From Undibacterium sp. (GTDB lineage Bacteria > Pseudomonadota > Gammaproteobacteria > Burkholderiales > Burkholderiaceae_D), in contig JAIELM010000102.1 in NCBI GenBank assembly GCA_019752975.1, positions 1 to 10,037 of the forward strand: a DNA stretch of 10,037 nt, in the 5' to 3' direction. A model generated the notes under the pieces. It was given only the letters and a program-made list of their open reading frames with translations. It made no database searches and was not told where the DNA came from. This document shows, piece by piece, positions 1 to 7,279 of this stretch. Position numbers and translations under genes: made by a program. Each line of letters starts with the position of its first letter. Position 1 is the stretch's first letter.

Positions 1-867
1 ATCCTAGTAACCTACTTAGGTGCCGTGCTGGTGATCAAGCATGATATGACGATAGGGATGATTTTCGCATATGGCGCCTACAAGATGCAGTTTTCGTCAC
101 GCATTAGCGCACTAGTTGATTTGTTTTACCAGGTACGGATGCTGACCATACAAAGAGAGCGTCTTGCCGATATCGTCTTAGCTGAACCTGAGCCTAAAGG
201 AGGAACAGGCATGCCAGTGGGAGTGCCAGACATCGAAGTACGCAACTTACGCTTTCGTTATTCGCCAACTGAACCTTGGGTTTTGAATGGTATCAACCTC
301 AAAGTGGCAGCTGGCGAATCAGTGGCGCTAGTGGGGCCATCCGGCTGCGGTAAGACGACTTTACTCAAATTAATGTTGGGTTTACTGATCCCCACTGAAG
401 GCGAGATACTTATCATGGGGCGACCATTGATGAGCATAGGACTAGAAGCGTGGCGTGAAAAACTCGGTGCGGTGATGCAAGACGATCAGCTATTTGCAGG
501 CACTATCGCTGAGAATATTTCCTTTTTTGCGCCAGTGATGGATATGGAAAAAGTGCAGGAATGTGCGCGTCTTGCGGCAGTGGAGCAAGACATACTTGCG
601 ATGACCATGGGCTGGCAAACCTTGATCGGCGATATGGGGGCTGTGCTGTCAGGTGGGCAAAAGCAGAGAGTGTTGTTAGCTCGTGCGCTGTACAAAGAAC
701 CCAGCATTCTCTTGTTAGACGAAGCAACCAGTCACTTGGATACCAATAACGAGCGCTTAGTCAATGAGGGAATTCGTGAGCTCAAAGTGACCAAGGTAGT
801 GATTGCGCATAGGGCAGAAACGATAGACATGGCGGACCGAAAGATAGAGTTACCCTCTCATGTCTAG
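1..867 (+). CDS. Bacteriocin/colicin V-type ABC exporter, C-terminal part (5' partial)
   Basis: The frame is open from the first base, so the gene starts upstream of the window; 288 residues are visible. The first 60 or so residues resemble the last membrane helix and linker of the transmembrane domain (GMIFAYGAYKMQFSSRISAL, then RLADI and AEPE), a wording typical of CvaB/RaxB-like exporters. A complete nucleotide-binding domain follows: Walker A GPSGCGKTT at visible residues 112-120, Q-loop Q160, signature LSGGQ 216-220, Walker B ILLLDE 236-241 and H-loop His270. In this family ATP hydrolysis powers export of double-glycine leader peptides across the inner membrane, usually with an N-terminal C39 peptidase domain and an HlyD-type partner; both would lie outside the window. 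The protein ends soon after the H-loop, as is normal. ABC exporter is near certain; the bacteriocin/peptide subtype is probable, and the substrate is unknown. Confidence 0.88.
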   Translation: MLVTYLGAVLVIKHDMTIGMIFAYGAYKMQFSSRISALVDLFYQVRMLTIQRERLADIVLAEPEPKGGTGMPVGVPDIEVRNLRFRYSPTEPWVLNGINLKVAAGESVALVGPSGCGKTTLLKLMLGLLIPTEGEILIMGRPLMSIGLEAWREKLGAVMQDDQLFAGTIAENISFFAPVMDMEKVQECARLAAVEQDILAMTMGWQTLIGDMGAVLSGGQKQRVLLARALYKEPSILLLDEATSHLDTNNERLVNEGIRELKVTKVVIAHRAETIDMADRKIELPSHV

Positions 868-891
868 GGAAACGCGGTTTTATTTGATTAG

Positions 892-992
892 GACTTACGA
901 AAAACAGACGCTAACATTCTAGCGTCCGTCTTGTCGTCCAAAGTACTGCCTGCGGTTCCACGCCTATTCAGCGCAATTTTGCGTAAGTCTTA
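892..992. repeat. MITE-like or IS-remnant element with terminal inverted repeats
   Basis: The segment begins GACTTACG and ends CGTAAGTCTTA. The matching ends extend to TAGGACTTACG (889-899) against CGTAAGTCTTA (982-992), 10 of 11 positions pairing, with further A-rich similarity inward. It is flanked by the exact 8-bp direct repeat TTGATTAG at 884-891 and 993-1000, which looks like a target-site duplication; the right side carries three extra bases (TTA), so the exact boundary is uncertain. At about 101 bp it cannot encode a transposase. A non-autonomous element or decayed insertion-sequence relic is the best reading, but chance inverted repeats are possible. The family cannot be named from sequence alone. 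Confidence 0.45.
900..933 (-). terminator. Rho-independent terminator of the leftward operon
   Basis: Read on the minus strand, AAGACGGACGCT (932-921) pairs with AGCGTCTGTTTT (912-901) around an 8-base loop. This gives about 12 pairs including two G-U wobbles, and the 3' arm runs into a stretch of five T (904-900). The core GACGCT/AGCGTC is perfect. It lies about 110 bases past the spoT stop codon and faces the right way to end that transcript. On the plus strand the same hairpin lacks a T tract, so it is less likely to serve the exporter gene. It sits inside the inverted-repeat element described at 892-992. Confidence 0.55.
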
Positions 993-1044
993 TTGATTAG
1001 CAAGAAACCCGATCTATGCACCTATCGAATAAATCCGCCGGTTC

Positions 1045-3327
1045 TTATGAATATTCCCTGCGAATTTTATTTACGCCAGTTAGGTGCTTGAGATTACGCA
1101 TGATGCGTGCTAGATGGATGCGACTCTCGATTTGTATCGTGAAGTGAATTTTAGTCATATCTTTGGATTCGCCGTCTTCCATATTAACGTGACTAATGTT
1201 GGCGTCCGCTTCGCCAATTTCAGCAGCGATGCGGGCCAGTGCTCCGCGTTCATTATTGACTAATACTGAAATGCGGCAATCAAAGCGTCGGTTAATGTCG
1301 TCACCCCAACTCACGTCTATCCAACGATCCGGTTCTTTCACCTGTAATCGTTTGGCATTTTTGCAGTCGTCGCTGTGGACAACTAAACCTTGATCGCGCT
1401 TTAACTGTCCAATAATGTGGTCGCCAGGAATGGGTAGGCAACATGGTGCTAACTGTACCGATACCCCTTCGCTTCCATAGATCAGAACGGGGTCAGGTTT
1501 GTTCAAGCTGTCATCGTCACTATGCTGGAACGGAATTGAGGGCGAATCATTTTCTACTAAGTCCAAAATGTGCCTAGCGACTAGTGCCGCCATGCGCTTA
1601 CCTACGCCGATATCGGTGTGAAGTTCTTCTAGGCTGTTGGCGCTAGACTCATTGAGTAATCTATCAATCAATGAGGAGGGCAAGTCTGGGTTGAGATGAA
1701 AAGAAATCAGCGCTTGGCTTAATAATTGTTTCCCTAGCTCGGTGGATTCACTAAGGTTAATCGTTCTCAGATAATGGCGAATTGCTGAACGTGCCTTACC
1801 AGTTCTTACAAAATTAAGCCAATTGTGGGTAGGTCTAGAATTTGGCGAAGTAATGATCTCGACGATGTCACCATTCTTGAGCTCGGTCCTAAGCGGTACC
1901 GCGTCGTTATTAATTCGTGTGGCTACTGCCTGATCTCCAATGTCGGTGTGAATATTGTAGGCAAAATCGAGGGCAGTGGCACCACGTGGCAGCGCAAAAA
2001 TTTTTGATTTTGGGGTAAATACGTAGACTGAATCAGGGAAGAGATCAACCTTGACATGCTCAAGGAATTCGGCTGAATCACCAGTTTGTTTTTGGATGTC
2101 TAACAGCGATTGTAGCCATGCATGAGTACGATGCTGTAGATCAGTAAGACTACCTTCATCGGTCTTGTATAACCAATGCGCAGCTACCCCAGATTCGGCC
2201 ACTCTATGCATTTCTTGGGTGCGAATTTGGAATTCTACGGGCGTACCGTAAGGGCCGACTAAGGTGGTATGTAAAGACTGGTAGCCATTGGATTTGGGGA
2301 TGGCGATATAGTCTTTAAACTTACCTGGCATAGGTTTGTATAACGCGTGCAAAGTGCCAAGTGCAAAGTAACTATTCTTAAGGCTATCGACCACAATACG
2401 AAAACCATAGATGTCTAACACCTGCGAAAAACTCAGTTGTTTATCGCGCATCTTGCAATAGATCCCATAAAGGGTTTTTTCGCGTCCATCGACATGGGCT
2501 TCTAGTCCAGCTTCGGTGAGTGTCAATTTGACCGAGGCCATAATCTTGTTCACCACTTCACGACGATTGCCGCGTGCGGCTTTGATGGCTTTTGAGAGCG
2601 TGCGATAGCGTAGCGGATAGGTATGCGCGAAGGCAAGGTCTTGTAGTTCGCGGTAGATATTGTTTAGTCCTAATCGATGGGCAATCGGGACATATACTTC
2701 CATAGTTTCACTAGCGATACGGCGTTGTTTCTCGGGTGACATGGCACCCAGAGTACGCATATTGTGTAGCCGATCCGCGAGCTTCACTAAGATGACACGC
2801 ACGTCACGCGCCATGGCGAGTAGCATCTTTCTAAAATTCTCTGCTTGCGCTTCAATACGGGTTTGAAACTCAATTTTTTCAAGTTTCGAGAGACCATCAA
2901 CTAGCGCAGCAACCGGGGCGCCAAAACGTTCTATGAGCTCTTCTTTTTTGACGTCTTGATCTTCCATGACGTCATGCAGTAATGCGGCCATGATGGCCTG
3001 CACATCCAGTTTCCATTCGGCGCAAATTTCTGCCACCGCAATCGGGTGAGAAATATACGGTTCACCTGACCTTCGAATTTGACCTAAGTGCATTTCGTCT
3101 GAAAAACGATAGGCTTCTCTAATTAGTTTTAATTCACTAGGAGACAGGTATTCTGCAAGTCGATTTGTAAGGTCAGTAATTGACGCAAACGCCGTCACTG
3201 GTTGCGGTTGTGATTCAGGCACATGGGCTTGATTGGCAGAGCGGCGGCGTTTTTTGATGGACGAAGAGGGTTGAGCTATAGCTTCAATAGCGGCTGGAAT
3301 AGTCGATTTGTTGTCGTGCAAATTCAT
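1045..3327 (-). CDS. spoT: Bifunctional (p)ppGpp synthetase/hydrolase SpoT
   Basis: A long RelA/SpoT-family protein of 760 residues that makes and degrades the stringent-response alarmone (p)ppGpp in the cytoplasm. Domains in order: an N-terminal extension of about 45 residues with a basic patch (KKRRR at 25-29); an HD hydrolase domain with His94 and the metal-binding HD at 118-119 followed by ED at 122-123; a synthetase domain around 285-390 with GYQSLHT and EFQIRT (Glu365); a TGS domain around 428-490; a helical region; a Cys/His segment with CC at 629-630, His651 and Cys655; and an ACT domain from about 682 to 756. The intact HD motif favours SpoT over the hydrolase-dead RelA. The synthetase loop reads KFKD at 336-339, close to the RxKD of bifunctional enzymes and unlike the ExDD of RelA. 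It is last in its operon, 67 bases after rpoZ. No strong Shine-Dalgarno precedes the ATG; a GGGA lies about 11 bases upstream. Confidence 0.95.
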   Translation of the reverse strand: MNLHDNKSTIPAAIEAIAQPSSSIKKRRRSANQAHVPESQPQPVTAFASITDLTNRLAEYLSPSELKLIREAYRFSDEMHLGQIRRSGEPYISHPIAVAEICAEWKLDVQAIMAALLHDVMEDQDVKKEELIERFGAPVAALVDGLSKLEKIEFQTRIEAQAENFRKMLLAMARDVRVILVKLADRLHNMRTLGAMSPEKQRRIASETMEVYVPIAHRLGLNNIYRELQDLAFAHTYPLRYRTLSKAIKAARGNRREVVNKIMASVKLTLTEAGLEAHVDGREKTLYGIYCKMRDKQLSFSQVLDIYGFRIVVDSLKNSYFALGTLHALYKPMPGKFKDYIAIPKSNGYQSLHTTLVGPYGTPVEFQIRTQEMHRVAESGVAAHWLYKTDEGSLTDLQHRTHAWLQSLLDIQKQTGDSAEFLEHVKVDLFPDSVYVFTPKSKIFALPRGATALDFAYNIHTDIGDQAVATRINNDAVPLRTELKNGDIVEIITSPNSRPTHNWLNFVRTGKARSAIRHYLRTINLSESTELGKQLLSQALISFHLNPDLPSSLIDRLLNESSANSLEELHTDIGVGKRMAALVARHILDLVENDSPSIPFQHSDDDSLNKPDPVLIYGSEGVSVQLAPCCLPIPGDHIIGQLKRDQGLVVHSDDCKNAKRLQVKEPDRWIDVSWGDDINRRFDCRISVLVNNERGALARIAAEIGEADANISHVNMEDGESKDMTKIHFTIQIESRIHLARIMRNLKHLTGVNKIRREYS

Positions 3328-3394
3328 ACTGTGCGGTTCCCAGCGGTTTCACTTTTTTCGCGCAATCTCAAATAAAGAAGGTGAAGAATGAAGC

Positions 3395-3598
3395 TTAAAA
3401 AGGGACTTTTTTCAACATCTCAATGCCAATTTTACCTTCAGCAATTTCGCGTAAAGCGACCACTGTTGGCTTATTCTTAGCGTCTACTTTTGGTGTGTGC
3501 CCTTGCAATAATTGACGCGCACGATAGGTCGCGCACAAAGTTAATTGAAAGCGATTCGGGATCTGTTTAAGTGAGTCTTCAACGGTAATGCGAGCCAT
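3395..3598 (-). CDS. rpoZ: DNA-directed RNA polymerase omega subunit
   Basis: A 67-residue protein beginning [20 protein letters not shown], the conserved omega N-terminus, with the YRARQLLQG and [15 protein letters not shown] segments. Omega binds the beta-prime subunit, helps assemble RNA polymerase and, in proteobacteria, forms part of a ppGpp-binding site through its N-terminal residues. The length matches the short omega of betaproteobacteria (the E. coli protein has 91 residues) rather than indicating truncation. A good Shine-Dalgarno (AAGGA, 3609-3605) lies six bases before the ATG. It sits 20 bases after gmk and upstream of spoT, an order widespread in proteobacteria, so one transcript is likely. 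Confidence 0.96.
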   Translation of the reverse strand: MARITVEDSLKQIPNRFQLTLCATYRARQLLQGHTPKVDAKNKPTVVALREIAEGKIGIEMLKKVPF

Positions 3599-3618
3599 GT
3601 AATTTCCTTAGAACGATG

Positions 3619-4254
3619 TTAAGTAGCGATGCCCAACTGGGCAAAGAGCGCTGCATTGCGCACGGTTTGTTGCGAAATTTTGCAACGTGTGGCTTTGACG
3701 ATAGCACTCAGTTCTGATAAAGCACAATCAAAATCTTGGTTTATAATAACATACTCGAACTCGGGAGCGTGTGCCATTTCACCTGCTGCAGCCAAAATTC
3801 GACGAGTAATGATCTCTAAATTGTCCTGTCCGCGTTTGTTTAGTCGCTCTTCTAAGGCAGCAATGGATGGGGGAAGTATAAAAATGCTAGCCACTTTGGG
3901 AAATTGTTTTTTTACTTGTTGCGCACCCTGCCAATCGATTTCTAGCAAAATATCCGTACCTGCCCGCATCGCCTCTTGAATCAAAAGCCTTGAGGTGCCA
4001 TAGTAATTACCGTGAACTTCTGCAAATTCCAAAAATTCACCACGATTTTTTCTTTCCAAAAAATCTTCAGGCGTAATGAAGTGATACTCCCGACCATTGA
4101 CTTCTCCCGGTCGTGGTGCACGCGTGGTAAATGAAATAGATAATTTAAGGCCAGTCTCAAGCTTAAGTAAGCTATTAATTAATGACGATTTACCCGCTCC
4201 AGAAGGAGCAGAAACCATGAATAAACTGCCTGAGGTAGAAAGAGGTAAGTTCAT
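3619..4254 (-). CDS. gmk: Guanylate kinase
   Basis: A 211-residue cytoplasmic enzyme that phosphorylates GMP to GDP with ATP, the step leading to GTP and indirectly to (p)ppGpp. The P-loop [10 protein letters not shown] is at residues 15-24. The GMP-binding segment [18 protein letters not shown] is at about 43-60, followed by [28 protein letters not shown] and the lid region with RLNKRGQDN. Length is normal for the bacterial enzyme (about 205), with a slightly longer C-terminus. The Shine-Dalgarno AGGA (4262-4259) lies four bases before the ATG, and the gene starts only 11 bases after the yicC stop, indicating co-transcription. Gmk of several bacteria is inhibited by (p)ppGpp, which makes its place in an operon with spoT functionally sensible; whether that applies here is inference. 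Confidence 0.96.
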   Translation of the reverse strand: MNLPLSTSGSLFMVSAPSGAGKSSLINSLLKLETGLKLSISFTTRAPRPGEVNGREYHFITPEDFLERKNRGEFLEFAEVHGNYYGTSRLLIQEAMRAGTDILLEIDWQGAQQVKKQFPKVASIFILPPSIAALEERLNKRGQDNLEIITRRILAAAGEMAHAPEFEYVIINQDFDCALSELSAIVKATRCKISQQTVRNAALFAQLGIAT

Positions 4255-4265
4255 GATGTCCTAAA

Positions 4266-5177
4266 TTACTCCAAATTTTGCACTTGTTCGCGCATTTGTT
4301 CGATCAAAAGCTTAAGCTCCATCGCCGCATCGGCGAGTTCTTTAAGAGCTGCTTTGGAACCCAAGGTATTGGCCTCGCGGTTCAGTTCTTGCATCATAAA
4401 ATCTAAGCGTTTGCCGACTTGCCCGCCTTTTTTTAATATCGCCCGGGTTTCGTCTAGATGCCCAGATAAACGCGCCAACTCTTCGTTGACATCGATACGT
4501 ATGCCGTACATGGTCACTTCTTGACGAATTCTATCTAGGACTTCATCACGCGAAATACTCGGTGCGGCGTTGGCTTGATCTAATGCCAAGCCTAAGGCCT
4601 CTTCTAGACGCGCAATCGCTTTCTGTTGAAACTGCTGTAATACCGTAGGCAGTAGGGGGGTGATACGCGTGACAATAGCGTCCATCTGATCAACGCAACG
4701 CAATAAGACTAGGGCTAATGCCGCGCCTTCCCGTTCTCGACTATCAATAAAAGCAGCTAATGTACTTGCGATCCCCGCATTGACAGCCTCATGAAATAGT
4801 TCAGAGTTTATTTCCGTCTCAACGATGACCCCGGGCCACCGCAATATATCGATTGCGCTCAGTTCCCTTAGGTTAGGGAACTGAGTTTGCAAACTTTGTT
4901 GTAAAATTCCAATTTGAGAAACCAGTGCCAGGTTGAGCTCAGTGTTTGGGTTAGCTTGATGTTTTTTTCCAAAACTAAAGCGACACTCAACCTTGCCACG
5001 AATAAGCTTTTTTGTTAGTGCGTCGCGAAACAAAGGTTCAATTGTGCGAAAATCATCGTTGATACGAAATTGCAAATCTAAGAAGCGAGAATTGACACTC
5101 TTGATTTCTATGGTTATTGTGCCAGCATCGGTTTCATTTGTAGTGCTAGCGTAACCGGTCATACTGAATATGCTCAC
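4266..5177 (-). CDS. yicC: YicC family endoribonuclease (DUF1732 C-terminus)
   Basis: With the start chosen here the protein has 303 residues. The frame could be extended to a TTG at 5201, but the GTG at 5177 is preceded by a strong Shine-Dalgarno (AAGGA, 5188-5184, spacing six) and gives the family-typical N-terminus MSIFSMTGYAS. The N-terminal YicC domain contains EIKSVNSRFLDLQFRIND and RGKVECR. The C-terminal DUF1732 domain contains YGIRIDVNEELARLSGHLDE, GGQVGKRLDFMMQELNREAN and TLGSKA. E. coli YicC is a ring-forming metal-dependent RNase that affects turnover of small RNAs such as RyhB; the same activity is inferred here from the family. It is first in the yicC-gmk-rpoZ-spoT operon. Its coding strand contains a perfect 11-bp inverted repeat at 4858-4885. 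Confidence 0.93.
   Translation of the reverse strand: MSIFSMTGYASTTNETDAGTITIEIKSVNSRFLDLQFRINDDFRTIEPLFRDALTKKLIRGKVECRFSFGKKHQANPNTELNLALVSQIGILQQSLQTQFPNLRELSAIDILRWPGVIVETEINSELFHEAVNAGIASTLAAFIDSREREGAALALVLLRCVDQMDAIVTRITPLLPTVLQQFQQKAIARLEEALGLALDQANAAPSISRDEVLDRIRQEVTMYGIRIDVNEELARLSGHLDETRAILKKGGQVGKRLDFMMQELNREANTLGSKAALKELADAAMELKLLIEQMREQVQNLE
4858..4885. repeat. Perfect 11-bp inverted repeat inside yicC
   Basis: CTCAGTTCCCT at 4858-4868 and its exact reverse complement AGGGAACTGAG at 4875-4885 are separated by six bases (TAGGTT). In yicC mRNA this would form an 11-pair stem with a six-base loop across codons for part of FPNLRELS. No T tract follows on either strand, so it is not an intrinsic terminator. 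A function is not evident. Confidence 0.85.
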
Positions 5178-5183
5178 TTGGTT

Positions 5184-5188
5184 TCCTT
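5184..5188 (-). promoter_or_regulatory. Shine-Dalgarno fixing the yicC start
   Basis: Minus-strand AAGGA (within AAAAGGAAA) stands six bases before the GTG at 5177. It lies inside the reading frame if the upstream TTG at 5201 is used, so it supports the shorter GTG-initiated protein. Confidence 0.7.
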
Positions 5189-5196
5189 TTATATTC

Positions 5197-5225
5197 TTCA
5201 ATACATTAAGCTGACACTGTACAAT
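5197..5225 (+). promoter_or_regulatory. Possible sigma-70 promoter for the kinase operon
   Basis: TTCAAT (5197-5202) and TACAAT (5220-5225) are spaced by 17 bases, matching three and five of six consensus positions. An alternative -35 is CTGACA (5211-5216) with TATGTT (5232-5237), 15 bases apart. The 107-base divergent gap between yicC and the kinase must contain promoters for both directions, but no minus-strand promoter is convincing. Confidence 0.28.
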
Positions 5226-5284
5226 GTATCGTATGTTTCATCAGCTATTTTCACGCGTTTTTTTACCGATGGATAAAATAAAAT

Positions 5285-6304
5285 ATGGCAGCACAAAATA
5301 ATGCCCCATTGCCCGATGGCTTAGAAATCGCTGGATACCGTATTGTAAAGAAAATTGCCTCCGGTGGTTTTAGTATTGTATATCTCGCCTCCGATGAGGA
5401 TGGTAATGCCGTAGCAATCAAAGAATATCTTCCCAGTTCGCTCGCCTTGCGCCAAGTCGGCGAATTGGTACCAGCTATTTCACCTGAAAATTTCCCTGTT
5501 TATCGTATAGGTTTGAAATGCTTTTTTGAGGAAGGGCGCGCACTTGCCCGCATCTCTCACCCTAATGTCGTGAGCGTTATTAATTTTTTCAGAGCCAACG
5601 AAACCGTGTATATGGTGATGGCTTATGAATCAGGTCGCTCGCTGCAGGAACATATTTTACGTCGTCGTGATAAGGGGGAAAAGCCGCTGGTATCTGAACG
5701 TTTTATTCGAAAAATGTTTAATTTAGTGATGAATGGTTTGCGCGAAGTTCATACCAATAAACTTTTACACCTTGACCTTAAACCGGCGAATATTTATTTA
5801 CGCTTAGATGGTACGCCAATTTTGTTGGATTTTGGTGCCGCCAGACAAACGCTCAAGACCGATATTCCCAAATTGTATCCAATGTATACGCCAGGTTTTG
5901 CCGCCCCCGAGCTATATGTCAAAAATAGTACGCTAGGGCCATGGACGGATATTTACAGTATCGGGGCCTCTATGTTCGCCTGTATGGTGGGAGCACCACC
6001 ACAACCTTCTGATCAGCGCAAGACGAACGATAAAATGGAAGCCCACTACAAAAAACTTGAGGGTGTTTATTCTGCTGATTTGATTGATGTGGTACGCATG
6101 TGTTTGAAACTTGATCCTATGGAACGCCCACAAAGCGTATTTGCGTTGCAAAAAGCTTTAACTGTTAAGCCACCACCGCAGCGAGAACTTAATTTTATTG
6201 AGAAAATCAAACTTAAAGTAAGCCGCTTATTAGGAAAAAGTGATGACCTTGAATCAGTCAAGGGCAAGGACTATACGACGATACAGGAAGATACTACTTC
6301 TTAA
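5285..6304 (+). CDS. Soluble Hanks-type serine/threonine protein kinase
   Basis: A 339-residue protein kinase with the full set of Hanks motifs: glycine-rich loop ASGGFSIVY at 25-33, ATP lysine Lys46 (AIKEYLP), candidate alpha-C Glu82/83, catalytic loop HLDLKPAN at 162-169 (Asp164), DFG at 182-184, APE at 207-209, subdomain IX Asp222 (WTDIYSIG), and Arg281 (ERPQS). The residue before the catalytic aspartate is Leu, not Arg, so this is a non-RD kinase. No transmembrane segment or PASTA repeat is present; the C-terminal tail from about 300 is short and polar, so the protein should be cytoplasmic. It is divergent from yicC and lies 24 bases upstream of a PP2C phosphatase gene, a standard kinase/phosphatase pairing. 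No clear Shine-Dalgarno precedes the ATG. Substrates are unknown. Confidence 0.92.
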   Translation: MAAQNNAPLPDGLEIAGYRIVKKIASGGFSIVYLASDEDGNAVAIKEYLPSSLALRQVGELVPAISPENFPVYRIGLKCFFEEGRALARISHPNVVSVINFFRANETVYMVMAYESGRSLQEHILRRRDKGEKPLVSERFIRKMFNLVMNGLREVHTNKLLHLDLKPANIYLRLDGTPILLDFGAARQTLKTDIPKLYPMYTPGFAAPELYVKNSTLGPWTDIYSIGASMFACMVGAPPQPSDQRKTNDKMEAHYKKLEGVYSADLIDVVRMCLKLDPMERPQSVFALQKALTVKPPPQRELNFIEKIKLKVSRLLGKSDDLESVKGKDYTTIQEDTTS

Positions 6305-6328
6305 TTTTTAACTTAACTAAAATTTACT

Positions 6329-7264
6329 ATGCGATTTTCAGTCTATCAAGAGAGTCAAATCGGCGGGCGCAAGGTCAATCAAGATCGCATGGGGTATAGC
6401 TTTACGCGCGATGCAATCTTACTGCTTTTAGCCGATGGTATGGGTGGTCATATTATGGGGGAAATGGCAGCGACGATTGCCATGCAGACCATAGGCAGTC
6501 TTTTTCAAAAGACCGCACACCCTATGATAGAGAAGCCTGAGCGTTTTCTTGAAAAAGGCTTTCTCGCGGCGCACAACGAAATTCACCGATTTAGGCTACT
6601 CAAGAACTTACCAGAAACCCCCAGAACCACCATCGTCGCTTGCTTGATTCAAAATGGAAGTGCCTACTGGGCGCACTGTGGAGATTCACGCTTATATTGG
6701 ATGCGCGATGGACAAATTTTATTACGCACTAAAGACCATTCGCGTTTGGAGACGCTCATCGAACAAGGTAAGGTTGACCCTTCCGAGCGCAACACCCACC
6801 CAGATCGCAATAAGCTTTTTAACTGTCTAGGTGCGCCACATGCTCCTATCGTTGAACTCTCACGAAAAGCCAGTTTACAGGCAGGGGATTTGATTTTTTT
6901 ATGCTCTGATGGATTATGGGGCGTGTTACCTGACCATGTTATCGCCCATTCATTAAAACAACAAACCATAGTCAGAGCAGTGCCAGAATTAGTCAGGTCA
7001 GCAGTAGAAATTGCTGGGCGCTCTGCGGATAATTCGACGGCCCTAGCAATGATGTGGGAAGGTAATGATATTCTGGAAAATTCGTCTATTATCTCGACCA
7101 ATACGTTGCCCGAGGGATCCATCGCCACCACCATACAAGTGCCGATAGACTTGGACGATGAGAAGCATGAGGACGATATTTTTAATGATGAAGAAATTGA
7201 AAAAGCCATCGATGAGATACGTAATGCGATTCATAATTCGAGTCGGTTGACCAATAAAAGCTGA
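6329..7264 (+). CDS. PP2C-family serine/threonine phosphatase
   Basis: A 311-residue metal-dependent (PPM/PP2C) phosphatase. Metal-binding motifs are all present: NQDR at 17-20, ADGMGGH with Asp36 and Gly37, GDSR at 118-121, SDG at 193-195 (Asp194) and DN at 234-235. The catalytic domain ends near residue 245; the remaining 65 residues form a Ser/Thr-containing linker and a very acidic, probably helical tail (DLDDEKHEDD, then NDEEIEKAIDEI). It has no membrane segment and should be cytoplasmic. It follows the kinase by 24 bases with no recognisable Shine-Dalgarno, suggesting co-transcription and possibly coupled or weak translation. The likely role is to reverse phosphorylation by the adjacent kinase, including its autophosphorylation; this is inference from pairing. 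Confidence 0.92.
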   Translation: MRFSVYQESQIGGRKVNQDRMGYSFTRDAILLLLADGMGGHIMGEMAATIAMQTIGSLFQKTAHPMIEKPERFLEKGFLAAHNEIHRFRLLKNLPETPRTTIVACLIQNGSAYWAHCGDSRLYWMRDGQILLRTKDHSRLETLIEQGKVDPSERNTHPDRNKLFNCLGAPHAPIVELSRKASLQAGDLIFLCSDGLWGVLPDHVIAHSLKQQTIVRAVPELVRSAVEIAGRSADNSTALAMMWEGNDILENSSIISTNTLPEGSIATTIQVPIDLDDEKHEDDIFNDEEIEKAIDEIRNAIHNSSRLTNKS

Positions 7265-7279
7265 GAGAGAAATCGATTG

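Noticed and set aside
1045..3327. Annotation as RelA
   Set aside because: The hydrolase HD and ED residues are intact and the synthetase loop is KFKD rather than ExDD, and the gene follows rpoZ as spoT does.
3629..3979. 116-codon open frame on the plus strand
   Set aside because: It is antisense to gmk, which is a clear full-length gene; the translation has no family features.
6664..7209. 181-codon open frame on the minus strand
   Set aside because: It lies wholly antisense to the PP2C gene, whose catalytic motifs are all intact; the antisense translation shows no recognisable domain and no plausible start signal was seen.
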